37,254 nt of DNA from Wohlfahrtiimonas chitiniclastica DSM 18708 (GCF_000375345.1 NZ_AQXD01000002.1:90123-127376), one strand, 5' to 3'. Positions 25,976 through 35,434 are shown, counted from the stretch's first letter. A program made the numbers and translations. The notes: generated by a model from the sequence alone, not told the origin.

Positions 25976-27271
25976 GTGGGGTCTGTTTTGGTAGAGAGTC
26001 AGCAGCTTAGGCATTCTCGTTGGTATGAGAGAGTCATTTTTAACTTTTGGTTTCAGATGATACTAGGGTTTATTCTGGTAGGTGTTTTGCCATCCATTAT
26101 TATTTGGCCTAAATTATTGCATTTAGACCCTATATACTTTTCAGATACCCGTACTTATACAACAGTAGCTAATATTTGTGCTTTTTTCTTGTCTTTTATG
26201 CTGTATAAAAAGATTCAAAAATTTCCAGATGCACGATCCATTATCTATTTATTGCCATCTGTTACACTCTCATGGGGTGCAATTATGGGTGGTATTTTTT
26301 TGTTAAAAGTGGAGTATTCTCGTACGGTTTTATTAGTGGGATATTTGATCGCCAATACATGGACAGTCCTAGGTTATTATTTAGGTAAGCGTTATTATTG
26401 TTTAAAATTAGCGGTTGTGCCCTATGGAAATTATCAAGAGCTCGAGCAATTTAAATCCATCGATACCCGCATTTTAATTGAGCCCACGCTTGGCAATACG
26501 CGCTTTGATGCGGTTGTGGCAGATTTACGTAGTGATATGCCAAACGAGTGGCAAACCTTTTTGGCCAATTGTGCACTGGCAAACATCCCTGTGTACCACA
26601 GTCGGCAGATGGTGGAACAATTGACAGGGCGCGTTAAGATCACGCATTTGTCTGAAAATATTTTTGGTGCGCTCTATACACGATCCACGTATGGCATGGT
26701 CAAACGCTGTGCAGAGATTGTATTTGTGCTCCTGTTGTTACCCATTTGGCTGCCATTGATGTTGATTTTTGGTCTCTTGGTGAAACTTGAGAGTCAAGGG
26801 CCAATGTTTTTTACTCAAGAACGTGTAGGGCTTGGGGATCAAGATTTTACTGTGTATAAGCTTCGCAGCATGTGCCAAGATTCCGAAAAACAAGGGGCTC
26901 AGTTTGCCACACAAGGGGATGCACGTGTGACGCGTATAGGGAAATTCATCCGTAAAACGCGCATTGATGAGATTCCACAGTTTATTAATATTCTCAAGGG
27001 CGACATGAGCCTCATTGGCCCACGGCCGGAACAGCGCGTTTTTGTGGAGCAATTTAAGCAAGAGATTCCTTTTTATTCATATCGTCATGTGGTGCGCCCG
27101 GGGATTTCGGGGTGGGCTCAGGTGACGCAAGGTTATGCGGCAAACAGCGATGAAACAAGCATCAAACTAGAATATGATCTCTATTATATTAAGCATTTCT
27201 CTTTTTGGCTCGATGTGCTCATTGTGTTTAAAACCATTAAAACAATGCTGACAGGGTTTGGGGCAAGGTAA
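25976..27271 (+). CDS. polyprenyl-phosphate sugar-1-phosphate transferase (WbaP-like)
   Basis: Initiating enzyme that transfers a sugar-1-phosphate from a UDP-sugar to undecaprenyl phosphate, starting the repeat unit. The 431-residue protein has four N-terminal membrane helices (about 25-145), a soluble central domain and one more helix (about 245-265). The catalytic bacterial sugar transferase domain follows: FTQERVGLGDQDFTVYKLRSM, KTRIDEIPQF, KGDMSLIGPRPEQ (about 340-352) and RPGISGWAQV (about 377-386). Domain order fits the WbaP group (galactose or glucose phosphate), but the sugar cannot be fixed. No good ATG exists: GTG at 25976 or TTG at 25988 are the candidates, with no strong ribosome site. 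Confidence 0.85.
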   Translation: MGSVLVESQQLRHSRWYERVIFNFWFQMILGFILVGVLPSIIIWPKLLHLDPIYFSDTRTYTTVANICAFFLSFMLYKKIQKFPDARSIIYLLPSVTLSWGAIMGGIFLLKVEYSRTVLLVGYLIANTWTVLGYYLGKRYYCLKLAVVPYGNYQELEQFKSIDTRILIEPTLGNTRFDAVVADLRSDMPNEWQTFLANCALANIPVYHSRQMVEQLTGRVKITHLSENIFGALYTRSTYGMVKRCAEIVFVLLLLPIWLPLMLIFGLLVKLESQGPMFFTQERVGLGDQDFTVYKLRSMCQDSEKQGAQFATQGDARVTRIGKFIRKTRIDEIPQFINILKGDMSLIGPRPEQRVFVEQFKQEIPFYSYRHVVRPGISGWAQVTQGYAANSDETSIKLEYDLYYIKHFSFWLDVLIVFKTIKTMLTGFGAR

Positions 27272-27283
27272 CTAAGGACAATC

Positions 27284-28342
27284 ATGAAAATTCTAATCAC
27301 AGGCGGCGCAGGCTTTATTGGTTCTGCTGTTGTGCGCCACATCATTGAGCATACACAAGATCATGTGTGTAATATTGATAAATTAACGTATGCAGGTAAT
27401 TTAGAGTCGCTACGTTCAATAGAAAATAATGAACGTTATCAATTTAAGCAGATCGATATTTGTGATCGCAGTGCGTTAAACAGTGTATTTGAAGCATTTC
27501 AGCCAGATTGTGTGATGCATTTAGCCGCAGAATCTCATGTCGATCGGTCAATAGATGGTCCTGCGGCATTTATTGAAACCAACATTGTGGGCACATACAC
27601 ATTATTAGAAGCGGCTCGTCAATATTGGCTCACGTTAGATGATGCTAAAAAAAGCGCTTTTAGATTTCATCACATCTCAACAGATGAAGTTTATGGTGAT
27701 TTAGCAGGGACTAATGATCTATTTACTGAAACAACAGCCTATGCACCAAGTTCTCCTTATTCAGCGAGTAAAGCGAGTTCTGATCACTTAGTGCGTGCAT
27801 GGGAAAGAACATATGGTTTACCAACCATTGTGACCAATTGCTCGAATAATTATGGCCCCTATCATTTCCCTGAAAAATTAATTCCATTAATGATCATCAA
27901 TGCATTAGATGGTAAACCTTTACCCATTTATGGTGATGGTCAGCAAATTCGTGACTGGCTGTATGTAGAGGATCATGCTCGTGCATTATATAAAGTGGTC
28001 ACAGAGGGGAAAGTGGCACAAACCTATAACATTGGTGGCCACAATGAAAAAGCCAATATTGATGTGGTTAAAACGATTTGTAATATTTTAGATGAATTAA
28101 AACCTCGCCAGGATGGCAGTCAATATGCTGATTCAATCACGTTTGTAAAGGATCGTCCAGGACATGATTTACGTTATGCCATTGATGCGAGTAAAATTCA
28201 GCGAGAATTGAATTGGGTGCCTAAAGAGACATTTGAAAGTGGCATTCGTAAAACGGTCGAATGGTATCTCAATCATTTAGATTGGTGTCGTAATGTCCAG
28301 GATGGTAGCTATCAAAGAGAACGATTAGGAGCAGATGTATGA
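27284..28342 (+). CDS. rmlB: dTDP-glucose 4,6-dehydratase
   Basis: Converts dTDP-glucose to dTDP-4-keto-6-deoxyglucose. The 352-residue short-chain dehydrogenase-type protein has [11 protein letters not shown] (7-17), [19 protein letters not shown] with the catalytic Thr-Asp-Glu, and YSASK (about 161-165). AAGGA precedes the ATG. It overlaps rmlA by 4 bases. As rmlC and rmlD are missing, the product most probably feeds WecE downstream, not dTDP-rhamnose. Confidence 0.95.
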   Translation: MKILITGGAGFIGSAVVRHIIEHTQDHVCNIDKLTYAGNLESLRSIENNERYQFKQIDICDRSALNSVFEAFQPDCVMHLAAESHVDRSIDGPAAFIETNIVGTYTLLEAARQYWLTLDDAKKSAFRFHHISTDEVYGDLAGTNDLFTETTAYAPSSPYSASKASSDHLVRAWERTYGLPTIVTNCSNNYGPYHFPEKLIPLMIINALDGKPLPIYGDGQQIRDWLYVEDHARALYKVVTEGKVAQTYNIGGHNEKANIDVVKTICNILDELKPRQDGSQYADSITFVKDRPGHDLRYAIDASKIQRELNWVPKETFESGIRKTVEWYLNHLDWCRNVQDGSYQRERLGADV

Positions 28343-29214
28343 TGAAACAAACAAAAGGCATTATTCTAGCAGGTGGCTCAGGTACGCGCTTGTACCCGAT
28401 CACTAAGGGCGTGTCAAAGCAACTTTTGCCGATTTATGATAAACCGATGATCTATTATCCACTGTCTGTGTTGATGCTTGCGGGTATTCGTGAAGTATTG
28501 GTGATCAGTACACCAGAAGATATGGAAGGTTATCAACGTTTGCTCGATGATGGTTCACAGTTTGGCATTAACATTAGCTATGCAATTCAGCCAAGTCCGG
28601 ATGGTTTAGCACAGGCTTTTTTAATTGGTGAGGAATTCATTGGTGACAGCAATGTTTGCTTAGTGCTTGGGGACAATATTTTTTATGGCCAAGGTTTTAC
28701 ACCCATGCTGAAAGAAGCAATGAACCGACAAACAGGTGCGACAGTTTTTGGTTATCAGGTGAAAGATCCTGAGCGCTTTGGTGTGGTTGAGTTTAATGAG
28801 CACAAACAAGCCATTTCCATTGAAGAAAAACCCACTAAACCACGATCGAACTTTGCAGTGACTGGTTTATATTTCTATGATAATGATGTGGTTAAAATGG
28901 CTAAATGTGTCGAGCCCTCACCACGTGGAGAATTAGAAATAACGAGCATTAACCAAGCTTACTTGCAACGTGGTGATTTGCATGTTGAATTAATGGGGCG
29001 CGGCTTTGCATGGTTAGATACTGGTACACACGAGAGTTTATTAGAGGCGGGTATGTTTGTCGAGACCATCGAAAAACGCCAAGGTTATAAAATCGCATGT
29101 TTAGAAGAGATTGCCTATAACAATGGTTGGCTCACTAAAGAGCAATTATTAATAATTGGGCAAAGCATGAGTAAAAATGCTTATGGACAATACTTATTGA
29201 GCTTGCAAGGGTAG
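28339..29214 (+). CDS. rmlA: glucose-1-phosphate thymidylyltransferase
   Basis: Makes dTDP-glucose from glucose 1-phosphate and dTTP. The 291-residue protein has [21 protein letters not shown] (about 7-27; glycine-rich loop and Arg), [16 protein letters not shown] and VLGDNIFYG (about 109-117) with the metal-binding Asp. AGGAG lies 7 bases before the ATG at 28339; a second ATG at 28342 is possible. Composition is still at core-like GC (25 of 60 bases in a sample at 28441-28500), in contrast to the gene that follows. Confidence 0.95.
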   Translation: MMKQTKGIILAGGSGTRLYPITKGVSKQLLPIYDKPMIYYPLSVLMLAGIREVLVISTPEDMEGYQRLLDDGSQFGINISYAIQPSPDGLAQAFLIGEEFIGDSNVCLVLGDNIFYGQGFTPMLKEAMNRQTGATVFGYQVKDPERFGVVEFNEHKQAISIEEKPTKPRSNFAVTGLYFYDNDVVKMAKCVEPSPRGELEITSINQAYLQRGDLHVELMGRGFAWLDTGTHESLLEAGMFVETIEKRQGYKIACLEEIAYNNGWLTKEQLLIIGQSMSKNAYGQYLLSLQG

Positions 29215-29218
29215 ATAT

Positions 29219-29785
29219 ATGGCATATTTAACACAAATACAATTAGAAAATATGGGATTTAAATCTATTGGTACAAATGTATTAATCAGTGATAAAGCTA
29301 GTATTTATAACGCTGATCAAATAGAAATAGGAAATAATTCTCGCATTGATGATTTCTGTGTTGTATCAGGTAAAGTTATTATAGGTAACAATGTACATCT
29401 TGCTCCATTTTGTTTAATTGCTGGCGGCAAAGAAGGAATTTTATTTGAAGATTTTTCAGGGGCAGCATATCAAGTCCAAATATTTACACAATCAGATGAT
29501 TATAGTGGAAAAACATTAACGAATCCTACGATTCCTTTAGAGTATAAGTTAGAGATACGAAAAGCCGTTTATATTAAAAAGCATGTCATTATAGGTGCGG
29601 GTTCGATTATATTGCCTGGTATAGTTTTGGAAACAGGCTGCTCAGTTGGAGCTATGTCTTTGGTGAGAAAAAGTACAGAACCATGGGGGGTCTATGTTGG
29701 GAATCCTGCAAAGAGATTAAAAGATAGAAAGAAAGATTTATTAATTTTAGAAGAACAGTATTTGGCAGAACTAAAAAATGATTAA
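29219..29785 (+). CDS. left-handed beta-helix (hexapeptide) acyltransferase, probable amino-sugar N-acetyltransferase
   Basis: A 188-residue acyltransferase with hexapeptide repeats: IEIGNNSRIDDFCVV, KVIIGNNVHLAPFCLIAGG (about 53-71), IKKHVIIGAGSIILPGIVL (about 120-138) and the closing YVGNPAKRLKDR. The group includes acyltransferases acting on sugars and nucleotide-amino sugars. It overlaps wecE by 8 bases, so I infer that it acetylates the amino group that WecE installs, giving dTDP-Fuc4NAc; O-acetylation of the repeat unit is the alternative. GC falls sharply here (15 of 60 bases at 29221-29280). AAGGG precedes the ATG. Confidence 0.75.
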   Translation: MAYLTQIQLENMGFKSIGTNVLISDKASIYNADQIEIGNNSRIDDFCVVSGKVIIGNNVHLAPFCLIAGGKEGILFEDFSGAAYQVQIFTQSDDYSGKTLTNPTIPLEYKLEIRKAVYIKKHVIIGAGSIILPGIVLETGCSVGAMSLVRKSTEPWGVYVGNPAKRLKDRKKDLLILEEQYLAELKND

Positions 29786-30914
29786 ATTTAATATTCCACC
29801 TGTTATCGGTACAGAAAGTACTTATTTGAATGAATCTATACAAAATCAACACTTATGTGGTGATGGGCCTTATACAAAAAAATGTCAGAAGTGGTTTGAA
29901 GATAATTTTAAATCTCAAAAAGTTTTATTAACACCATCGTGTACACATGCTTTAGAAATGGCAGCGATCTTGTTGGATATTCGAGACGGTGATGAAGTTA
30001 TTATGCCGAGTTATACCTTTGTGAGTACAGCAAATGCTTTTGTATTACGAGGGGCTAAAATTGTATTTGTCGATATCCGCCCTGATACAATGAACATTGA
30101 TGAAAAAAAAATTGAAGCTGCAATTACTGATAGAACGAAGGCTATAGTTCCTGTGCATTATGCTGGTGTGGCTTGTGAAATGGATACAATTATGTCATTA
30201 GCTGATCAGTATAACTTATTTGTAGTGGAAGATGCAGCTCAAGGAGTTATGTCTAACTATAAAGGACGTGCTTTGGGAGCAATAGGTCATTTAGGTGCAT
30301 ATAGTTTCCATGAAACTAAAAACTATACCAGTGGTGGTGAGGGTGGTGCATTATTAATTAATGATGCTAGATTTTTGGAACGTGCAGAAATTATTCGTGA
30401 GAAAGGTACGAATAGAAGTCAGTTTTTTAGAGGAATGGTTGATAAATATAGTTGGGTTGATATAGGGAGTAGTTTTTTACCAAGTGAATTGCAAGCAGCA
30501 TATTTATTTGCACAATTAGAGGCAGCAGATACAATTAACCAAAATAGGTTGTCTGTATGGCAGTTATATTATAATTCTCTAGAATGTTTGCAAGAGCAAG
30601 GAAAATTAGAGCTTCCAAATCTTTCTGATGGTATTAAACATAATGCCCATATGTTTTATATTAAAACTAAAAATTTAGAAGAACGAACTCAATTAATGGA
30701 CTTTTTGAAAAATAATAATATTCAAACGGCATTTCATTATATTCCACTACATTCAGCACAAGCAGGTTATAAGTATTCAAACTTTCACAGTGTAGATGAA
30801 TATACTACAAAAGAAAGTGAGAGATTATTGAGGTTACCCATGTGGTATGGATTATCACATGAAGATATTGATTTGATTTGTTCAAATATCCTAGCGTTTT
30901 ATAATAAATGTTGA
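29778..30914 (+). CDS. wecE: dTDP-4-amino-4,6-dideoxygalactose transaminase WecE
   Basis: PLP enzyme of the DegT/DnrJ/EryC1/StrS family that aminates dTDP-4-keto-6-deoxyglucose with glutamate to dTDP-4-amino-4,6-dideoxygalactose (Fuc4N). The 378-residue protein reads like E. coli WecE throughout: VLLTPSCTHALEMAA (49-63), EVIMPSYTFVSTANAFVLRG (73-92), EDAAQGV (151-157), HETKNYTSGGEGG with PLP lysine K181, and REKGTNRSQFFRGMVDKYSW. Its closeness to WecE favours Fuc4N over the Qui4N and Fuc3N aminotransferases. Overlaps both neighbours by 8 and 7 bases. Confidence 0.9.
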   Translation: MIKFNIPPVIGTESTYLNESIQNQHLCGDGPYTKKCQKWFEDNFKSQKVLLTPSCTHALEMAAILLDIRDGDEVIMPSYTFVSTANAFVLRGAKIVFVDIRPDTMNIDEKKIEAAITDRTKAIVPVHYAGVACEMDTIMSLADQYNLFVVEDAAQGVMSNYKGRALGAIGHLGAYSFHETKNYTSGGEGGALLINDARFLERAEIIREKGTNRSQFFRGMVDKYSWVDIGSSFLPSELQAAYLFAQLEAADTINQNRLSVWQLYYNSLECLQEQGKLELPNLSDGIKHNAHMFYIKTKNLEERTQLMDFLKNNNIQTAFHYIPLHSAQAGYKYSNFHSVDEYTTKESERLLRLPMWYGLSHEDIDLICSNILAFYNKC

Positions 30915-32323
30915 AAAAATTTTTAATCTATGCAATAGGGCCTATTACTAATGGGATTTTTGCATTAATAACATTGCCAGTATTAACTTGGTATTTCTCT
31001 CAAGAAGATATTGGTAAATTTAGTCTATTACAAACACTTCTTAGTTTGGGTGTATTATTGTTTAGTCTAGATTTACATCAGGCTTATGTAAGACATTATT
31101 ATGATATTCAAGATAAGGGTAGATTGTTTAGACAGTCTTTTTATCCAAGTTTTATTTTTTCTATATTAATTATATGTGTTATATGGGGTATAGATTCACT
31201 ATTGTCTTATCAATTGATAGGATGGTTTTTCCATCTGCCCGATAACGGTCTGTATCTGTACACTTTAATCAGTTTAACAATTATTTGTTTAGTATTTATT
31301 AATTTTTTATCACACCAACTCAGAATGAGCGAGAAAGTAATCGCCTATTCAGTCACGCAAGCACTTTCAAAAGGAATGTTATTAATATTTGTGTTGTTTG
31401 GTATTTCTTTATTCGAAGTTTTAGATTTCAAAATATTGGTATTGTTGAATACAGTTGTTACCATTCTTCTTGTATTAATTTTTTTGTTGATTAGTAGAAA
31501 AAATTTGTATACCAATTTTATTGGAGATATTTCAATAAAAGAATTGAAAATTTTATTTAAATTTAGTTTGCCATTGATTCTAGGTAGCGCAGCATACTGG
31601 GGATTGTTATCACTAGATCGTTTGTTTTTGAATTACTATTCAACTTTATCTGAAATAGCGTTATATTCCATATCAGTTACTGTAGCTTCTAGTTTATTTC
31701 TTGTAGTTAGTATTTTCTCTACGATATGGCATCCAACACTGTATAAATGGATTCATAATGGTGTAGATAATAAAAAAATATTTTGTGTAATTTCTAATAC
31801 AGCATGTCTAGCATTTATTTTGTGGTCATTATTTGGGATGTTATCTTGGGTAGTTCCTTTAATTCTTCCGATAGGTTATGAAGGAATTGATTTATTAATT
31901 GTATCTGCTATTGCACTGCCTTTATTTTATTTGATGTCAGAAACAACTATGGTAGGTATTTCAATTACTAAGAAAACCATTTATATAACTATATCATCTG
32001 TATGTGCATTATTTATTAATAGTATTTTAAATTTTTATTGGATACCAAAGTATGGTGCGATAGGGGCAACTCTTGCTTCAGCGGCTTCTTTTTTTCTGTT
32101 ATTTATAATTCGAACAGAGGCTAGTTCTTTTTTATGGAATCGTTTACCAAGAATTCGTATATATATATTAAGCGGTATATATTTATCATATACGGTTTTT
32201 TTGTTATTTAATGAAATTGATATCTATATCAGATGTATAGTGTGGATGATATTATTGATATTTTCAATTTTTGTTTTTAGAGAAGATCTACTAAAAGTTA
32301 AAGAGGTTTTTAATAGATGTTAA
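30908..32323 (+). CDS. wzx: Wzx-type polysaccharide flippase (second copy)
   Basis: A 471-residue membrane protein with about 12-14 hydrophobic helices and the Wzx-type N-terminus LKKFLIYAIGPITNGIFALITLPVLT. Expected to flip the Fuc4NAc-containing repeat unit for the adjacent Wzy. It is very AT-rich (18 of 60 bases G or C at 31081-31140) and differs from the first flippase in length and sequence, so the two are not a recent duplication. Overlaps wecE by 7 bases and the following gene by 7. Confidence 0.84.
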   Translation: MLKKFLIYAIGPITNGIFALITLPVLTWYFSQEDIGKFSLLQTLLSLGVLLFSLDLHQAYVRHYYDIQDKGRLFRQSFYPSFIFSILIICVIWGIDSLLSYQLIGWFFHLPDNGLYLYTLISLTIICLVFINFLSHQLRMSEKVIAYSVTQALSKGMLLIFVLFGISLFEVLDFKILVLLNTVVTILLVLIFLLISRKNLYTNFIGDISIKELKILFKFSLPLILGSAAYWGLLSLDRLFLNYYSTLSEIALYSISVTVASSLFLVVSIFSTIWHPTLYKWIHNGVDNKKIFCVISNTACLAFILWSLFGMLSWVVPLILPIGYEGIDLLIVSAIALPLFYLMSETTMVGISITKKTIYITISSVCALFINSILNFYWIPKYGAIGATLASAASFFLLFIIRTEASSFLWNRLPRIRIYILSGIYLSYTVFLLFNEIDIYIRCIVWMILLIFSIFVFREDLLKVKEVFNRC

Positions 32324-33555
32324 TTATTTATTCTGCTTTGGTCTTAGGAGGTATTGAGACTTTTTTTGTACGTCTTTGTGAGCAGAGATACTTAGAGGGT
32401 AAGAATACAAAAGTGCTTTTGTTATTTCCTAAATCTAAATCTGACCCTTTTTTAATAGCAAGATTAGAAAAAATAGCGGATATTTACTATCTTTCAGATA
32501 TAACTTATTTTTGTAATATTTTTTTTTCTTATTTTCCATTATTGGCATTATTTAGGGCGAAAAAAGTAAAAGAGCTTTTTTCTGATGTATCACAAATACA
32601 TGTTACATCCGGTAGACATGCAGTATTAGCTAACCATTTACAGCATATGATGGGGATGGACTTGTCAATTACAATAGGTGTCTATCACTCCAAAGAGTTT
32701 GCATGGAAATATAAAAATTGTGAAAATTTTTATTTTGAGAAAACAAATCGTCGTTTTATATTAGATTTTCTCCCAAAGAAAAATATTTTCTTTTTCTCTG
32801 ATAGTACGCGTCAATATTATACAGAGTTGTGCAGTAAAAATTTCACTTCATCTCAAATATTTAGATTAGGTGTTATTAATCATGATATTACTATGTCTAG
32901 TAAAATATATAACAAACAAAAGATATTAAAAATTGTATCAATTGGGCGTTTAGTTAACTTTAAACAGTATAATTTGTGGATGTTGGATATTATATATGCT
33001 TTAAAATCTGACAATATTCAAATATTGTATGATATATATGGGACAGGACCTTTATATGATATTATGAAGTGCAGGATTAATGAGTTAAATTTGCAAAATA
33101 ATGTTTTCTTAAAAGGAAATTTACCTTATAACGATTTTAACTCGACTGTATTAGGGTATGATATTTTTGTTGGTAGTGGTACTGCAATTGTTCAAGCAAG
33201 TGCTTTAGGTGTTGTATGTATTGCTGGTATTGAGTCAGAGAAAAATCCAGTGAGTTATGGTTTCTTTCATGAATGTTATAAATATGAGTACCATAGAAAT
33301 AACCTTACTTTGCCTAAAGTTCAAGTATTTGATTTAATTCATGATTTTCTGAGTTGGAATAATAGTGAGAAAATATTAATATCTAAAAAACATGTTCTGG
33401 CGAGTAAAGATTTTGGAATAGAACAATGTAGTTTAGAATTTTCTAGAGATTATGATATAACAGGTTATTATCAAATATCTAAATTTAAATATGTATTAAG
33501 TGAGTTAGTATTTTTTTTATACTCTAAAATGAAAAAATTTAATAGGTATAACTAG
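32317..33555 (+). CDS. divergent GT4-like glycosyltransferase
   Basis: A 412-residue GT-B-like protein, with LVLGGIETFFVRLCEQ near the start (compare GG-x-E-x-F-x in GT4 enzymes), then IVSIGRLVNFKQYNLWMLD (about 208-226), YDIYGTGPLYDIM (about 241-253) and DIFVGSGTAIVQASALGVV (about 284-302). In this last block, the usual second Glu of the E-x7-E donor motif is Gln and the first is not evident. It may still be active, since some relatives keep the VGSGTA form. The C-terminal 100 residues are unusual and rich in Lys, Tyr and Phe. Donor unknown. Shares the low GC of the cassette; overlaps Wzy by 1 base (TAGTG). Confidence 0.7.
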   Translation: MLIIYSALVLGGIETFFVRLCEQRYLEGKNTKVLLLFPKSKSDPFLIARLEKIADIYYLSDITYFCNIFFSYFPLLALFRAKKVKELFSDVSQIHVTSGRHAVLANHLQHMMGMDLSITIGVYHSKEFAWKYKNCENFYFEKTNRRFILDFLPKKNIFFFSDSTRQYYTELCSKNFTSSQIFRLGVINHDITMSSKIYNKQKILKIVSIGRLVNFKQYNLWMLDIIYALKSDNIQILYDIYGTGPLYDIMKCRINELNLQNNVFLKGNLPYNDFNSTVLGYDIFVGSGTAIVQASALGVVCIAGIESEKNPVSYGFFHECYKYEYHRNNLTLPKVQVFDLIHDFLSWNNSEKILISKKHVLASKDFGIEQCSLEFSRDYDITGYYQISKFKYVLSELVFFLYSKMKKFNRYN

Positions 33556-34592
33556 TGAGTAAGCATATTAGTACGTTTTTTTGTGGTATAACGATTATAC
33601 TGATAGCGCTTTTAGTAGGACTTAGAGGTGATACGCCAGATACTCAGGTATATTGGTATGTTTATCAAAATATACAATTATATAATTTATCTAATCCTTT
33701 GTTATTCTATAGTCAGACTGGTATGGAAATTGCCTTTGGTTGGTATAGCTCTTTTATGCATCTTCTAGGCGCCAATAATATTTTTTTCTTTTCTTTTTAT
33801 TCCTTTCTTATTTTATTAACAATTGTTAAATTATCTAGGTATATTCATGTATCTTTATTTTATGTGATGCTATCTTACTTATCAAGCAGTTATTTTTTTA
33901 TTCAACAGTTCATGCAGATAAGGCAAGGATTAGCTATATCTGTAACAATGTTAATTTGCATTGCAATATTACATAGAAGGTTTACTCATTGTAAATTGCT
34001 TTATCTATTCTTGATGCTATGTATTTTAATTCATCAAACCTCTATAGTTTTGATTGTTATATTTATGTTGTTTATTTTCTATGAAAAATTTACTGTTTTA
34101 AAATCAAGTGTGTTAATTAATATACTGCTTATTATTTTTATTATATTTATGATAAAATATATAGTTATGCCTCAGCTTATAATTTTAAGCTCCAGGGTGG
34201 CTAGTTATAGCGAAATTAGTGAGTATTCTTTTGATCGCTCACTTTTATCATTACCTAATATTCGTGCGATGTTGATATTGATATTTATTTATTTATTAAC
34301 AAATAGAAAATTATATTCAGTTTTGACTTATAGATTTTTATTTTTTTGTATAGTATTAGCTGTTATATTTCGGATAGGGTTTTCAGAGTTTGCTATTTTA
34401 AATGGTCGAATATCTATTGTGGCCTCATTTGCTGAGGTTTTTATCATACCGATGGTATTGTTATATCGGTTTAGCTTTCATTCTAGACTAATATTAATAA
34501 TTATTTGGTTTGTAATGCAGGGATATATTTCTCTTTTTATACAATCTGCTATATTAATAGATACATATTTTAAGCCATTGGTGAGTATTTGA
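33555..34592 (+). CDS. wzy: EpsG-like O-antigen/capsule polymerase Wzy
   Basis: A 345-residue protein with about nine to ten hydrophobic helices and the EpsG-family pattern VGLRGDTPDTQVYWYVYQ in the first periplasmic loop (about 21-38), followed by FQQFMQIRQGLAISV-like (FIQQFMQIRQGLA, about 115-127), the conserved Arg-Gln near the third helix. I infer that it polymerises undecaprenol-linked repeats in the periplasm. It starts with GTG in TAGTG overlapping the previous stop. Very AT-rich (for example 34501-34560). Wzy proteins are poorly conserved, so the call rests on topology, motif and position. Confidence 0.75.
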   Translation: MSKHISTFFCGITIILIALLVGLRGDTPDTQVYWYVYQNIQLYNLSNPLLFYSQTGMEIAFGWYSSFMHLLGANNIFFFSFYSFLILLTIVKLSRYIHVSLFYVMLSYLSSSYFFIQQFMQIRQGLAISVTMLICIAILHRRFTHCKLLYLFLMLCILIHQTSIVLIVIFMLFIFYEKFTVLKSSVLINILLIIFIIFMIKYIVMPQLIILSSRVASYSEISEYSFDRSLLSLPNIRAMLILIFIYLLTNRKLYSVLTYRFLFFCIVLAVIFRIGFSEFAILNGRISIVASFAEVFIIPMVLLYRFSFHSRLILIIIWFVMQGYISLFIQSAILIDTYFKPLVSI

Positions 34593-34593
34593 T

Positions 34594-35415
34594 ATGCAAT
34601 TTTCGATTTTATGCTCTATTTATTATAAAGAACAATCAGAGCATCTCTCTCAAGCATTATATAGCATTTGGGATGCACAAACGATTCATCCTACAGAAAT
34701 TGTGTTGGTCAAAGATGGTCCATTGACACCTGCCTTAGATGCAGTGATTGCTGAGTGGCAATTAAAACTCGGTGATATATTTAAGGTTATTGCTTTAGAA
34801 AAAAATGTTGGATTAGGCAAGGCATTGAATGAAGGATTAACTCATTGCTCATATGATTGGATATTCCGTATGGATACAGATGACATTGCTGTCCCTAATC
34901 GCTTTGAGTTGCAGATTCAATATATTAAAAATCATCCAGATATCGCATTACTTGGCGGACAGATTGCAGAATTTATGGGGGAAGAGAGTCATATTACAGG
35001 ATGTCGAATGGTGCCAGAAACCACAACTGATATTGCCGAATATGCTAAATCCCGCAATCCATTTAATCATCCAACTGTAGCGATGAAGAAGAGTGTGGTG
35101 CAAACAGTGGGGCAGTATCAGCATCATTTATTGATGGAGGATTATAATCTATGGCTACGCGTTATTGCTGCGAGCTATGAGGTTGCGAATCTACCAGATA
35201 TATTATTATATATGCGCTCAGATGGTTTACATGGTCGGCGCCGTGGTTGGGTCTATGTTCAAAGCGAATGGCAGATGCTTCAATTAAAAAGAACGTTAAA
35301 GCAGCAATGCTTACCTAAAGCATTGCCACTATTCATAGTGCGAGCAAGTGTACGATTATTACCTGCGTCTTTATTGCAAAAATTGTATAAACTATTGCGT
35401 AAAGGTAATCACTGA
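34594..35415 (+). CDS. GT2 family glycosyltransferase (AmsE-like)
   Basis: A 273-residue GT-A enzyme: FSILCSIYYKEQSEHLSQAL, EIVLVKDGPL (about 35-44), NVGLGKALNEGL (about 70-81), the metal-binding RMDTDDIA (about 90-97) and the late HHLLMEDYNLWLRV (about 177-190). It resembles the amylovoran-type AmsE subgroup. GC returns abruptly to core-like values here (25 of 60 bases at 34681-34740), so it marks the right edge of the AT-rich cassette. It ends 19 bases before galU. Confidence 0.86.
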   Translation: MQFSILCSIYYKEQSEHLSQALYSIWDAQTIHPTEIVLVKDGPLTPALDAVIAEWQLKLGDIFKVIALEKNVGLGKALNEGLTHCSYDWIFRMDTDDIAVPNRFELQIQYIKNHPDIALLGGQIAEFMGEESHITGCRMVPETTTDIAEYAKSRNPFNHPTVAMKKSVVQTVGQYQHHLLMEDYNLWLRVIAASYEVANLPDILLYMRSDGLHGRRRGWVYVQSEWQMLQLKRTLKQQCLPKALPLFIVRASVRLLPASLLQKLYKLLRKGNH

Positions 35416-35434
35416 TTTTTATAAAGTAATGAAT

